From contig CAITVN010000219.1 of assembly GCA_903895855.1 (NCBI GenBank), positions 1 through 59,528 of the forward strand: DNA of 59,528 bases, written 5' to 3'. Below, in pieces: positions 44,399 to 53,898 of this stretch (positions are counted from its first letter, which is position 1; every line of letters starts with the position of its first letter). The notes under the pieces are model-generated. The model made no database searches. It was given only the letters and a program-made list of their open reading frames with translations, and was not told the origin of the DNA. A program made the position numbers and the translations under genes. This DNA is from Oligoflexia bacterium. GTDB lineage: Bacteria; Bdellovibrionota; UBA1018.

Positions 44399-45472
44399 AT
44401 GCAAATGACGTCACCCGAATTACTAAAAATTGCGGTTAATGAGTTCAACAACAAGCAGCTGGTAGCCGGCCTCGAGAAATTCTCGTTTGGTCTGGTTGAA
44501 GACCCAGAAACAGAGGCAGGTTTTGAGTCGCTCTTGAGTGAATCTTTCAAGGTGCCCGCTGGTCAGAGCTTTTACGATGACTTTCCGGTATGGCAAAGTA
44601 CCTACGACACCTACAAATTGAGAGTTGTCGCGAAAGATGAATCGGGTCGAGTCATCGCCGGTGGCGGTGTACGCATTACTGATATTCACGCACCATCAGG
44701 TGCGTTGCCCGTTGCTATCATTGGTGCCATCTGTACGGCGCAAAATTTTCGAGGCAAAGGGTTCGGGAGTCGCATTGTACAATTTCTGATTCAATGGGCC
44801 GAAACTCGCAAAGTGGCTGGAATCTTTCTCTGGGGTTCTGAGATTAATCTTTATGGCCGCCTCGGTTTTTCAGCCTGTGGTCGACAGTACAAAATTTTGG
44901 CAAAAGACCTCGTGTTTCGTGCTGATTCAGGCAGTTCTGTTTCAGTTTCGAGTGAGGTTCGTTTGGGCTTCAATCATAGCATTTTCGAGCTCATGCGACG
45001 GCGATCGACGGGGATTGTTTTGCGATCGAGAGACGAAAAGTGGCTAGGCGCACATCAAAATACTGAGTGGGTTAGTTTATGGTCGAAGTCGCAATGCTTG
45101 GCCTACCTGGCAATCGGTCGCGGCATTGACCTGCACGAAACCATCCACGAGTGGGGCGGTACATCAGACAGTTTGCAGAAACTGCTTCAACACGCTGTGG
45201 CCCTACGGCCAAACCTCATTATGATCGGTGGGGTTGAAGAATTCGAAACATCATTTCCGATTGTAAAAGGCTGCGCCAAAGAAATTCAGTTCTTGGCAAA
45301 AATTTGTGATCCTGCGAAATGGCTTTCGGGCTACCGCAAGGGCATCGAATTTGTGCACGACCGCGAAGATCTTCGGTCACTAGAAGTACAGTGGTTTGGC
45401 GAAGGCGAGCGAACTGGCGGTACCAAGTTTGAGCCATTGCCGATCTGGTTTTGGGGTCTGGACGGCGCATAG
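44399..45472 (+). CDS. GNAT-family N-acetyltransferase
   Basis: The roughly 357-residue product has a GNAT core near residue 75-170: RVVAKDESGRVIAGGGVRI, AAICTAQNFRGKGFGSRIV with the acetyl-CoA loop RGKGFG, and NLYGRLGFSACG. The C-terminal half (HNSIFELMRR, ARLGAHQNTEW-like region) may be a second, acceptor-binding domain. Substrate unknown. The start is ATG at 44399 or 44405; a TTG lies at 44384. Confidence 0.75.
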   Translation: MQMTSPELLKIAVNEFNNKQLVAGLEKFSFGLVEDPETEAGFESLLSESFKVPAGQSFYDDFPVWQSTYDTYKLRVVAKDESGRVIAGGGVRITDIHAPSGALPVAIIGAICTAQNFRGKGFGSRIVQFLIQWAETRKVAGIFLWGSEINLYGRLGFSACGRQYKILAKDLVFRADSGSSVSVSSEVRLGFNHSIFELMRRRSTGIVLRSRDEKWLGAHQNTEWVSLWSKSQCLAYLAIGRGIDLHETIHEWGGTSDSLQKLLQHAVALRPNLIMIGGVEEFETSFPIVKGCAKEIQFLAKICDPAKWLSGYRKGIEFVHDREDLRSLEVQWFGEGERTGGTKFEPLPIWFWGLDGA

Positions 45473-45652
45473 AACTACAAACCAAAATCATTCTTTGAAA
45501 CTGGCGCCCTTGAGTGACGCATGGTTTGCAATGCCGTTCTATTGCCAAGATAATTCGTCTCGCGAGATTTGCGTCTTGTGAAAAGCATTCAATGAATCGC
45601 GCTGATTTGGGGGGTCTCTGGTAGGTTAGTCTTAAAAGACGAGTCAGTTTCT

Positions 45653-46513
45653 ATGTTAAGAAAGATCCTACAGCTCTTACTACTTGTATCTGCACTTTGC
45701 GCTCAGAGCTTTGCCACTGAGCTTTCAGCAGTCAGTCGAGAGCTCAGTGTTTTGCTGAGTCCGGCCCTTCGGAGCTCAATAGAGTCGTCGGTTCTCACTT
45801 CGTTTGAGCTAAGATCGGCAACTCGATTTCTTAAAACCCAGAGCGATTGGGAGCAGTTTGTTTCGCTTCTTCTTGAGCCAAAGAATGTCAGAACTAAGAC
45901 TAAAATTGAAGCCTTGCTCTCAGACGCGAAGTTGCCCAAGAGAACCCAGGCGTTGCGAGCATTTGAAGAGAAAGGCCAATTGACTTCGTCAGATCTTAGT
46001 CTTTCTACCGCAGATTCTGGGGCACTAGAGCTTCTGTCAGAACTCAACTTTCCGGCAGAAAAAATTGTTAGTTATCACCTAAAGCTCAGAGACATGCCAT
46101 CGATAGCCCCCGAGAGTATTCCAATTTATGATCGCTATGCCTACCTGAATCGTAGCGCCGACGAGCAAGTAGTCAGTTCTGGTGAGATACGCTTCATGCA
46201 AAATGATTGTTCGAATACGACCGCCGACAAGAATTTCACTGTTTTGCAGAATGCCTATTTTTTTCGGATAGGTAAGCTTGCACCAGAAAATCTTCCGGTT
46301 ATTCGCGTTTGGAGAGATGTCAAAGGTGTTACTTGGACTCTTGATCACCGGCGACTAGCAGGCGTGAGGCTGGCTGGCAACGTACCGTTTATTAAAGTAC
46401 ACTGGGCTAGTGAGGCAGAAGTTGCACAGAGTCTATTCAAGTTTTCAACCGTGGTTGATGGAAAAGCCATTTTGTTAAAAATTGACCGTGTGCTAGCCGC
46501 TCGAGTCGAGTAA
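45653..46513 (+). CDS. Secreted protein, unknown
   Basis: The 286-residue product has a signal peptide (ILQLLLLVSALCAQSFA, cleavage near residue 22). The mature chain has a helical first half and a beta-rich second half with one cysteine (NDCSNTT). Not recognised. Confidence 0.6.
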   Translation: MLRKILQLLLLVSALCAQSFATELSAVSRELSVLLSPALRSSIESSVLTSFELRSATRFLKTQSDWEQFVSLLLEPKNVRTKTKIEALLSDAKLPKRTQALRAFEEKGQLTSSDLSLSTADSGALELLSELNFPAEKIVSYHLKLRDMPSIAPESIPIYDRYAYLNRSADEQVVSSGEIRFMQNDCSNTTADKNFTVLQNAYFFRIGKLAPENLPVIRVWRDVKGVTWTLDHRRLAGVRLAGNVPFIKVHWASEAEVAQSLFKFSTVVDGKAILLKIDRVLAARVE

Positions 46514-46706
46514 GTGTTTAGATTTTCTCATGGTTTGAGAGCGAAGGCATGTCGTTTTGAGGCTTTACTACGTCAATTCAATTCATTTAGAGTTTGATCG
46601 TTTTACAAATTTTCATACAAAAACTTGCACAAAAATATCCAAGTAGCCTCAAAAACAAGGCGATTACTTGGCAAAAACGAAACAATCAAGTATTAATACA
46701 CTTAAT

Positions 46707-47507
46707 ATGTTGATTAAAATAAGTCGAAAAGTGGCGATCCTTCGGTTTCTCTTTTTGTTTGGTCTTGTTGGAGTTGGTGTGCCCGTCGCCCATTCAGTTG
46801 AGGTTGAACCCAAGACAGAGCCGGTGAAGCTCGATGTCTATCTTGGGGTAGGTGCCTCAGATCAGACGATCGATTTGCCAGCGACCGCAATTTTCGGCAC
46901 CACCCTGAACATAAAAGATGCGGCCTACATTCATCTTCAGTTAGAGCATGGCATACGGCACTTTCGAATCGAATACTCGTTTGCTTCGGGTGACCTCGAG
47001 ATGGGGCCGAAGTTTTTTCTTGAGGGCGCCGATTTAGGCTGTGCCTATAGTATCGAAGATGCTTACGACCGTGGTGAAGAGGTTTTTTGCACAACCAAAA
47101 TGGCGAAGCTCAAATATCAACCGTCAATTGACCTGAAGAACGGGTTAGTGGCTTCGGCGAGCTTAGAGTTAGCCCCAGAGCTGCTACTCATGAGAAACTC
47201 CCAAAAAAACATTCCGGGATTTGGAGCAGATACCAAATTGAAGGGTAAACTCGAATTCACCCGAAATGATGGAAAATCATTCTACGTTGACACTGAATAC
47301 GAGAAAATTTTTGGCTTGAAAAAAGGCGACAGCTTTGAGTCAGCAGTCGCTCGTATCGGATACTCGGCTGATGCTTCATGGTGTCGTTACCGTATAGAAT
47401 TGGCAGCGAATTCTGAGCAGTGGCTGGCTGGTAAAGTCTACGTTGATCAGCAGTCACACCTAAAGTCATTTGTTGGGCTAGTGTTTGGGTGTGAACAATC
47501 ATTTTAG
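46707..47507 (+). CDS. Exported protein, possible outer-membrane beta-barrel
   Basis: With the ATG at 46707 (an upstream TTG at 46668 is possible) the product is 266 residues with a signal peptide ending near AHS. The mature part alternates hydrophobic and polar residues in short strands and ends in aromatic SF, as in outer-membrane barrels; ADLGCAYS, VFCTTK, WCRYR and VFGCEQ supply four cysteines. Followed 14 nt later by the EEP-family gene. Confidence 0.55.
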   Translation: MLIKISRKVAILRFLFLFGLVGVGVPVAHSVEVEPKTEPVKLDVYLGVGASDQTIDLPATAIFGTTLNIKDAAYIHLQLEHGIRHFRIEYSFASGDLEMGPKFFLEGADLGCAYSIEDAYDRGEEVFCTTKMAKLKYQPSIDLKNGLVASASLELAPELLLMRNSQKNIPGFGADTKLKGKLEFTRNDGKSFYVDTEYEKIFGLKKGDSFESAVARIGYSADASWCRYRIELAANSEQWLAGKVYVDQQSHLKSFVGLVFGCEQSF

Positions 47508-47521
47508 TTTTGAGGTGACAG

Positions 47522-48664
47522 ATGTTGAAAACAAGAAAATCAAAATTTCTATTGATGGCGACGGCTCTCGGATTGTGTGGTTTTCCAGCTTGCCCGGTAG
47601 GTGTGCCGTCCCCGGGGGTGCCCTGTAATACCCTTCTGGTTCCGAAAGAAGCTACCCAGAGTATTAAAATCATGAGCGCTAATGTAGGTAACAGTTACAA
47701 AGGAATACCTGGAAGTTCATCTTACCGCTCGTCTTACCTTTATGCGCTGAGAAGCGAGTTTCGGGTCTACGAGGACACTTTGAGCGAGAATATAGCTAGA
47801 AATAAACCCGATGTCATCGCGCTTCAAGAGGTCATGTCTCCGTTGATTTGCGATATTGGTTTTGAGAGCGATCCCAGAAAGGCCTGTTATCCCGATACCC
47901 CTCCCTCTTTTTCGGCAGCGAGAATTCTTGGGCCAGACTATAGTGTTGTTTGCGATGAAAATCGTTCGATTGAGTGCATCGGTGTTCGAAATGATTTTGG
48001 CCAAATTCAAAATCCCAGACAGAAGTCAAAGCACGCCGATCATTTTGAGGTGTATTCTGATTGGTTGCCACAGGGTTTTCAGTATGCCTATGGTGGAGCG
48101 GTAACTGCTTCGCTGGGTGGCGACACCTGTTCGTGGTTAGATGGCGGTTGTACGAATGATCACTCTTGTGATGACGAATCGACAGTTTCGGCGATCACGG
48201 TGAAACAAGTGAACGGAGAGATTTTGCGGGTGGTTCATGTACACCCTTCTGCCGGAAAGGCGAATGCCTGTCGAAAGAAACAAGTGAAGCAGGGGTTCGA
48301 ATTGGCCAAGGGGTTTTTGCGTAGTGTGATTTTGGGTGACTGGAATTTTGTACCAGGTGGGTTTAGTCAACCCGAGGTCAGCGCTGAATTTTTCGAGCAC
48401 GTTGGGTTAGATCGAGAGTTTGTGAATCATGGAGCTTGTGTGGACGGGGTTCGTTGGCCCACGACCGCTACTGGTCTCGCTCTTGATACTGTCGTCAGTA
48501 ATTTTCTCAGTGGTAGTTGCGTGGTGCTTGATTCTGATGGCCCGGGCGATTTCAAGCGGTTAGATGAGGGTTTTACGACTGAGGGATTCACGGCGAAAGA
48601 AGTTGCTGCGCTCGAGTCGCAGCGAATGGATCACTCAGCTTTAAGTTGTTTGCTGTACTACTAG
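47522..48664 (+). CDS. Secreted endonuclease/exonuclease/phosphatase-family protein
   Basis: The 380-residue product has an N-terminal signal (MATALGLCGFPAC), possibly a lipoprotein. EEP motifs are KIMSANVGN, DVIALQEVM, VVHVHPSAGK, VILGDWNFV and RMDHSALSC, giving the metal-binding asparagine, glutamate, aspartate and histidines. Targets may be DNA, phospholipid or sphingomyelin-like head groups outside the cell. Cysteine-rich, as expected for an exported enzyme. Likely co-transcribed with the preceding barrel-like gene. Confidence 0.8.
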   Translation: MLKTRKSKFLLMATALGLCGFPACPVGVPSPGVPCNTLLVPKEATQSIKIMSANVGNSYKGIPGSSSYRSSYLYALRSEFRVYEDTLSENIARNKPDVIALQEVMSPLICDIGFESDPRKACYPDTPPSFSAARILGPDYSVVCDENRSIECIGVRNDFGQIQNPRQKSKHADHFEVYSDWLPQGFQYAYGGAVTASLGGDTCSWLDGGCTNDHSCDDESTVSAITVKQVNGEILRVVHVHPSAGKANACRKKQVKQGFELAKGFLRSVILGDWNFVPGGFSQPEVSAEFFEHVGLDREFVNHGACVDGVRWPTTATGLALDTVVSNFLSGSCVVLDSDGPGDFKRLDEGFTTEGFTAKEVAALESQRMDHSALSCLLYY

Positions 48665-48703
48665 TGAAGTATCTCGGAAATTTTTGCGAATAATCAAAAA
48701 AAA

Positions 48704-48732
48704 GGGGTAAATCTGTTTAAAAGATTTACCCC
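48704..48732 (-). terminator. Rho-independent terminator of the par operon
   Basis: GGGGTAAATCT and AGATTTACCCC form a perfect 11-bp stem with a 7-nt loop. On the minus strand a T-run follows, so it terminates parB; on the plus strand no T-run follows. Confidence 0.85.
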
Positions 48733-48774
48733 AAAAAAGATATACTTACTGCAGTCGAGCTGGCTTAGCTTGCC

Positions 48775-49722
48775 TTATTGGGCCTTAGTTAGCTGCGACT
48801 CGATTTCGCCGAGAAGTTTCTTCAGCCCGGTTGCGAAGATTTCAAGTTTATCGTTTCCTTCTCCCACTTTCCATTTGAAGCCAGGCATGCGAAGGCCGCG
48901 GTCATCGAGTTGATACTCAAACTCGGTGACTTCTTTTTTCTGGGGCAAGGGCGTCTTTGTTGATGGCGCCGTTACTTTTGACCCCTCAGAAAGTAGAATT
49001 TCTTCTTTGCCGATAGCCTCTTCAATGATTTTAGCGTGAAGCTCGGGGCTAAGGTTAAGCAATTGCCTCAACAGTGCCCGATTTTTCAGGCCACTCTTCA
49101 TGAGGGTTACTTTGGTTTCGTAGGGCAATTTGGTAAAGCCAATGCACTCAGTGATTCGAGACTTTGGTTTGCCAAATGACTTCGCAATGCTCTCGTGACT
49201 GGTGTAGGCCTGTGTTTCAAGAAGTGAAACGTACCCTTCGCCTTCTTCAATCGGGTGCAAATCGACGCGGTCGAGGTTTTCACGCAAAGCAATCTCGTGG
49301 GTGGCCTTGTCGTTGGTTGAAAGAACTCGGGCCGGAATTCGGTCGATTCCCGCCAGTTTTGAGGCTCTCAGTCGCCGTTCACCGGCAATGACTTTGTAGC
49401 GATCGCCATCTTGAATGACCAAAATAGGCTGCAAAACTCCGTGCTCTTTGATTGAGTGTGCGAGAGCCTGAACTTCGCTATCGTCAAAGTGAACCCGAAC
49501 TTGTAGTTCTGAAGGGTCGACTTTTTCGACGGGCACAAAGTTAACCAAAAACGTGGTTAAATTCTTGAGCCCGGTGTGGGTGGTTCCGGCAGTGGTTCTG
49601 GCGGTCGAGTAGAGTTGCTTGAGGTAACCGCTTCCTTGGCGGGTTTTGATCTTTGAGTTTTGGCCGGCGGTGTTCTCGGTGATGATCTCGGCTTTTAGAT
49701 TTTCGGTTTGTTGTTCTTCCAT
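48775..49722 (-). CDS. parB: ParB-family partition protein
   Basis: The 315-residue protein has the ParB CTPase box GERRLRASKLAG, EIALRENLDRVDLHPIEEGE, and a helix-turn-helix (HESIAKSFGKPKSRITECI). It binds centromere-like sites and loads DNA with ParA. The N-terminal 60 residues are low complexity with possible ParA-binding function. It follows parA by 92 nt of AT-rich DNA and ends in a strong terminator. Confidence 0.9.
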   Translation of the reverse strand: MEEQQTENLKAEIITENTAGQNSKIKTRQGSGYLKQLYSTARTTAGTTHTGLKNLTTFLVNFVPVEKVDPSELQVRVHFDDSEVQALAHSIKEHGVLQPILVIQDGDRYKVIAGERRLRASKLAGIDRIPARVLSTNDKATHEIALRENLDRVDLHPIEEGEGYVSLLETQAYTSHESIAKSFGKPKSRITECIGFTKLPYETKVTLMKSGLKNRALLRQLLNLSPELHAKIIEEAIGKEEILLSEGSKVTAPSTKTPLPQKKEVTEFEYQLDDRGLRMPGFKWKVGEGNDKLEIFATGLKKLLGEIESQLTKAQ

Positions 49723-49814
49723 GAGTTTTATCCTTCTATGCGGTCATTTGACTTAATTTATTAAATAATCATAATTTAATAACTATAAATACTGGGGCTT
49801 GACAGTTTGGCGGG

Positions 49815-50930
49815 TCAACTAAAGAGCAGTTCTTCTGTCAATGCGTTGACGTCTGTTGCCCCCATTCCTCTAGAGTTGACGTCAAAAACGGTCGTTCGAC
49901 GCTTGGTGGCCTCATTAATGTCTGCGCTTCGGTTCATCACTGATCGGGTGCAATGGTCAGGAAACTGCGAGCGCAACTCGCCCAGAACTTCTTGGCTGAT
50001 CACTTCGCGGTTATCGTAAAGATTCGGGACAATCGTGACGTTGAGTGAGCGGTCGAACTCTTTTTCCATTTCTTCTATGGTTGCCATCACTAATGACATT
50101 CCGTGAAATGAAAGAGGGTTAGTAGCGCAAACGACGTTCACCTTACTTGCCGCTACGAGCATCGATCCGTTTAAAATAGATGCAGCCGGATTCGTGTCAG
50201 ATACAATGATGTCGTATTGATCTGCGATTTTTCTGATCGCTTCAGATAATCGATATTCCCTTCGTGTCTTGTTATTGAGTGGTATTTCAATATTGCAGAG
50301 GCCCAGGTTCGCCGGGATTAAATCTAGACACGGTGCGACATTCATGATCGAGTCTGCAATCGGTAGATCATTAATGAGAACGTCATAAATGGTAGGACGC
50401 TCATGAGCATCGAGGATGTCGAGGTTGACTGTGAGGTGCCCCTGGCCGTCTAGGTCAAGCGCCAAAACGCGGTAGCCCATCATTGCGGCTCGCATAACAT
50501 ACTGAGCAGTGAGAGTTGATTTTCCGGTACCGCCCTTCACATTATAAAACATTTGTACTTTGTGCATCGGTGCCAGAGGTACGAATCCGGTCGCCGCGGC
50601 GATCACTTCAATCGGAGTCTCTGCAGAAAATGCAGGACCCGCTGCGGTGGCGCCAGTGCCGTCTGCTATGGCAGCCAATCGGGCCTCTTTAGCTTCGAGA
50701 GCTGCAACAATTTGGTCGCCGTGGCGACCAGACTCTACAACCTCACGCAGGTGTCGAAAATAATTCTGTGCCTCAACCAATGGAATCATTTTTCTATCGA
50801 CGTTACCGACCCGGCGTTTGATCGTTTTTAAAATTCCGCCTTCTTCGAGTGCGGGAATAAAAGATTTTTCAATCTTGGCTAGGCTTGAAAATTCAGCCGG
50901 CGTAAAGCAGATTTCCTTGAAAGTTGACAT
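49815..50930 (-). CDS. parA: ParA-family partition ATPase with N-terminal DNA-binding-like domain
   Basis: The 371-residue product has a deviant Walker A motif (YNVKGGTGKSTL), LALDLDGQGHLT (Walker A'), and IVSDTNPAAS. About 130 residues precede the ATPase and include TPAEFSSLAKIEKSFIPALE, resembling the MerR-like region of plasmid-type (Ia) ParA proteins that autoregulate. The frame is open to 51005, but GGAGGG lies before the ATG at 50930. Two candidate parS palindromes fall inside the coding sequence. Confidence 0.9.
   Translation of the reverse strand: MSTFKEICFTPAEFSSLAKIEKSFIPALEEGGILKTIKRRVGNVDRKMIPLVEAQNYFRHLREVVESGRHGDQIVAALEAKEARLAAIADGTGATAAGPAFSAETPIEVIAAATGFVPLAPMHKVQMFYNVKGGTGKSTLTAQYVMRAAMMGYRVLALDLDGQGHLTVNLDILDAHERPTIYDVLINDLPIADSIMNVAPCLDLIPANLGLCNIEIPLNNKTRREYRLSEAIRKIADQYDIIVSDTNPAASILNGSMLVAASKVNVVCATNPLSFHGMSLVMATIEEMEKEFDRSLNVTIVPNLYDNREVISQEVLGELRSQFPDHCTRSVMNRSADINEATKRRTTVFDVNSRGMGATDVNALTEELLFS
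50589..50604. repeat. Candidate parS, imperfect
   Basis: GGTCGCC-GC-GGCGATC, one base off the full palindrome, within parA. Confidence 0.5.
50714..50729. repeat. Candidate parS, perfect 7-bp dyad
   Basis: GGTCGCC-GT-GGCGACC, a perfect dyad inside parA codons for GRHGD. Confidence 0.6.
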
Positions 50931-51031
50931 TGAGTGATACCCTCCTTGGGTTGAATGAAAAAATCCATTTGATTGCGATTCTATTAGGACTAATTTATTA
51001 GGCAAGTCTGTTTATTTAAATTCGCAAATTA

Positions 51032-51047
51032 GGTCGCCACGGCGACC
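51032..51047. repeat. Candidate parS, perfect dyad upstream of parA
   Basis: GGTCGCC-AC-GGCGACC, 102 bp upstream of the parA start. Confidence 0.65.
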
Positions 51048-51078
51048 GCGGTGAAAACCCAGAGGTTGGTTTAGGTTT

Positions 51079-51094
51079 GGTCGCCATGGCGACC
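51079..51094. repeat. Candidate parS, perfect dyad upstream of parA
   Basis: GGTCGCC-AT-GGCGACC, fully self-complementary over 16 bp. A shorter dyad TGGTCGACCA follows at 51107-51116. Confidence 0.65.
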
Positions 51095-51139
51095 ACGACA
51101 AAAGGGTGGTCGACCAGTGGGTCGAGCGATCAATGAATC

Positions 51140-51155
51140 GGTCGCCGCGGCGAAC
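51140..51155. repeat. Candidate parS, imperfect
   Basis: GGTCGCC-GC-GGCGAAC, one base off the full palindrome, 12 bp before the stop of the ABC permease gene. Confidence 0.5.
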
Positions 51156-51166
51156 ATTGAAAAAGG

Positions 51167-51961
51167 CTAGCTGCTGGCACTCTGATACCGGCGAAGCCCC
51201 AAATTCCAGAGAATGCCGTTGGCAGCGAAAAAAGCACAGAGCACGGCGGCGACCCCGAGTTCTTCAGTGGTCGATAGCCCGTCGAGAAGAGCGCGTGCCG
51301 GTACGCTGCCGATAAACGCAAACGGCAATGCCGTTCTCAGTAAGAATCGAATGGCCTTCGGGTAGATCGTGTCTGGCTTTGAAGCAAAATTAAAAAATTG
51401 ATAATACAAGTGCGTGAAAGCCCAGCTTCGATCGGTCCAGAAAACCCAGACGCTCGAAAAAAAACGAATGTGCAGAGCCGTGAAAAGTCCAACCGTCAAC
51501 CAGACCGGAACTTTAAACCAGGCGAGGCCGCCTGCGAATCCGGCGGGGCCAGCGTACTTGATCATGATCAGTACACCGAGTACGACGTTGAAGATCGCCG
51601 TGATGTTGATGCTGCGGGTGAGGGCTAAGAAAACCGGTGAGGTTGGTTTAGTGAGTAAAATGTCTAGCTCGCCCTTGTTGACAAGATCAGAAAACACCCA
51701 AAAATTTCGTTGAAAGAAAACCGTGAATAAAGCGTCTGATGAAAAGAAGACCCCCAGAAAGAAAAAGATCTGGGGTTGGGTCCATCCGCCCAGCGTGGTG
51801 GTGTTCGCGTAGATGACTGTGAAAAGACTGAACTCGACGACGATCCAAATAAAATCGACAAAAAGCGTCGTCAGAAAGTTGGTTCGGTAGACGGCCTCGC
51901 GAACGAAATTATTCTTGAGTTGAACTCGATAAATTTCGAGGTAGTGAATGAGTGTGTTCAT
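51167..51961 (-). CDS. ABC-2 family exporter permease (COG3694-like)
   Basis: The 264-residue protein has six hydrophobic segments and YRTNFLTTLFVDFIWIVVEF near the N-terminus, with LVNKGELDILLTKPTSPVFL, a motif of the paired ABC-2 permeases that accompany COG4586-type ATPases (viologen-exporter group). It starts 3 nt after the second permease's stop. Substrate unknown. Confidence 0.8.
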   Translation of the reverse strand: MNTLIHYLEIYRVQLKNNFVREAVYRTNFLTTLFVDFIWIVVEFSLFTVIYANTTTLGGWTQPQIFFFLGVFFSSDALFTVFFQRNFWVFSDLVNKGELDILLTKPTSPVFLALTRSINITAIFNVVLGVLIMIKYAGPAGFAGGLAWFKVPVWLTVGLFTALHIRFFSSVWVFWTDRSWAFTHLYYQFFNFASKPDTIYPKAIRFLLRTALPFAFIGSVPARALLDGLSTTEELGVAAVLCAFFAANGILWNLGLRRYQSASS

Positions 51962-51964
51962 AAG

Positions 51965-52756
51965 TTAACCCCCCAGACTCTGGTAGCGGCGAATGCTTAA
52001 GGCCCAGGAAACTCGAACCAAGATCGAGAAGCCAATTAGCCACAATCCTGAAAGCAGAACTTGGTGAAAGAATTCTGCGTCGGTCCATTTACCAAGTGCG
52101 TATTGAGTGGGGCCGAAGACGTAGAGGTAGAACGGTGTCGACTTCCAGATCCATGCCCATTTTTCTGGAAAAAATGTAAGCGGAATCAGCTCTCCAGATA
52201 AGAAGGCCACGAGCATGTTCTTGACCATCAGCACGCTATACGCTTCTTCCCAATGAAAGGCCGCCGTCGCCAAAATCGCGCCCAGTTGGTAGTGAATGAT
52301 GTTTCCAACCATTGCTAAACCCATGGCCCCTAAAATTCGGGTAGGGTTGAGACCGAGAAAAAATGAAAGAGCGATTCCGACAACCAGGCAAAGACCCGCG
52401 ATAAAAATTTTGGGGGCCACGCCTCGAATGTAAGTGAACTCGACGACACCAACTGGTCTCAGTAGGTAATTTGAAAGAGCCCCCGAACGAATCATCTCAG
52501 AGAGCTCAAAATCATTGTTACCCCCTCGAACCTGGGTGAACAGTGTGCTGACTAAGGTGTAGTGAATGAGCTCGTTGTAACTCAGGCCCGCAACTTGACT
52601 GGCTCCGCCCACTTGAAAAAGGGCGTACCAGAGCATGATTTGAATAATGGCCGGAGTCACTGCCGAACCGAATACCTCAAAGAAGAACTCAATTCGGTAT
52701 GCGGTCGCGTCTTGAAATCCATTTTTCAAAGCGGCCCAACGCCATTGCCAATTCAT
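51965..52756 (-). CDS. ABC-2 family exporter permease (COG4587-like)
   Basis: The 263-residue protein has six hydrophobic segments and the matching motif SEMIRSGALSNYLLRPVGVV, so it should pair with the other permease to form a heterodimeric channel. It overlaps the ATPase gene by 4 nt (ATGA). Confidence 0.8.
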   Translation of the reverse strand: MNWQWRWAALKNGFQDATAYRIEFFFEVFGSAVTPAIIQIMLWYALFQVGGASQVAGLSYNELIHYTLVSTLFTQVRGGNNDFELSEMIRSGALSNYLLRPVGVVEFTYIRGVAPKIFIAGLCLVVGIALSFFLGLNPTRILGAMGLAMVGNIIHYQLGAILATAAFHWEEAYSVLMVKNMLVAFLSGELIPLTFFPEKWAWIWKSTPFYLYVFGPTQYALGKWTDAEFFHQVLLSGLWLIGFSILVRVSWALSIRRYQSLGG

Positions 52757-53898
52757 GAGCTAGCACCAACGGCGGTTTGTGGTGACTGTTCGTAGATTCT
52801 TTGAATGACGCTTTCTAGGGTTTGTTCATCGATACCCATATCAATCAATCTGTATTTAGCCAGCAGCGGTTGTAAAATGTGGGCCACTTGCGTGCGTTCG
52901 ATATTGAAGTAGATCAGTTCTTGAGCTGCGGCCATCTCTGAAAACTCGTCATCATCATCTTTTTCTACGTGAGCTGCGCCATCGGTAGTTCCTTCTGGTA
53001 GATCGGCTCCAGGTACCTTGCCACCGTTCGGCCTGCTAATCTGACTCAAGTTCAACGAACAGACGGCGGCTAGTTCTTCATTGGTCGGTTTTTCCATTAA
53101 CCGAACCTTTAAAACGCACTGGCCACGGTTCGTCAGAGTTTTTGGATCGCCGTCATAAATGAGTTCGCCATTACGAATGATCAAAATTCTAGGGCAGAGC
53201 TGTTCGATGTCGTCCATGTTGTGTGAGGTTAATATAATGGTCGCGCGCTCGCGCTCATTGAATGTGCGCAAGAACTCACGAAGGTTATGAGCAGCTAAAA
53301 CGTCTAGGCCGATTGTCGGCTCATCGAGAAAAATAATCGAAGGCCAATGCAAGATAGCGCCGATGAGTTCCATCTTCATGCGTTCGCCCAGAGAGAGGCG
53401 CCGAATCTGGGTGTTGAGAAGCCGAGTGACATCGAGCAACTTTGCCAATGTGTTTAGTCGTTCTCTATAAACAGTCTGATCAATCGCGTAAATGGCACGA
53501 AGCAAGTCAAAGGCATCTACCGCAGGAAGGTCCCACCAGAGTTGAGCCTTCTGCCCCATGACGAGGGCGATCTTTTTTCTAAATGACAGCGAACGGTCAA
53601 AAGGTTTCTCGCCTAATACGGTAGCGGTTCCAGAGCTTGGTGGTATTAAGCCGGCTAGAATCTTCAACAGTGTCGTCTTACCGGCACCGTTTGCGCCGAT
53701 GAGGCCAACGAATTCGCCTGCTTTAATGTCGAACGAAAACCCCTTGAGGGCTTGGTGTTCGCTGTATTGAGGTTTGTATAAGAGCTGAAGTGAACCTTTT
53801 AGTCCCTCTGCCTTCTTTATCGATCGAAAGACGCGTTTGACGTCTCGAACTGAAATGATGGGTTCGTTTGAAACTAGGTGGCTATTCGGTGAATTCAT
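52753..53898 (-). CDS. ABC exporter ATP-binding protein (COG4586-like)
   Basis: The 381-residue protein has GANGAGKTTLLKIL (Walker A), RLSLGERMKMEL (signature), IIFLDEPTIGLD (Walker B) and TSHNMDDIEQL (H-loop). The C-terminal 110 residues include an acidic insert (EKDDDDEFSEM) not typical of the group. It starts within the end of the lipoprotein gene (17-nt overlap), so the four genes form one operon. Confidence 0.88.
   Translation of the reverse strand: MNSPNSHLVSNEPIISVRDVKRVFRSIKKAEGLKGSLQLLYKPQYSEHQALKGFSFDIKAGEFVGLIGANGAGKTTLLKILAGLIPPSSGTATVLGEKPFDRSLSFRKKIALVMGQKAQLWWDLPAVDAFDLLRAIYAIDQTVYRERLNTLAKLLDVTRLLNTQIRRLSLGERMKMELIGAILHWPSIIFLDEPTIGLDVLAAHNLREFLRTFNERERATIILTSHNMDDIEQLCPRILIIRNGELIYDGDPKTLTNRGQCVLKVRLMEKPTNEELAAVCSLNLSQISRPNGGKVPGADLPEGTTDGAAHVEKDDDDEFSEMAAAQELIYFNIERTQVAHILQPLLAKYRLIDMGIDEQTLESVIQRIYEQSPQTAVGASS

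Noticed and set aside
49723..49814. AT-rich gap between parA and parB as a replication origin
   Set aside because: Only 92 bp, no iterons or DnaA-box array seen.
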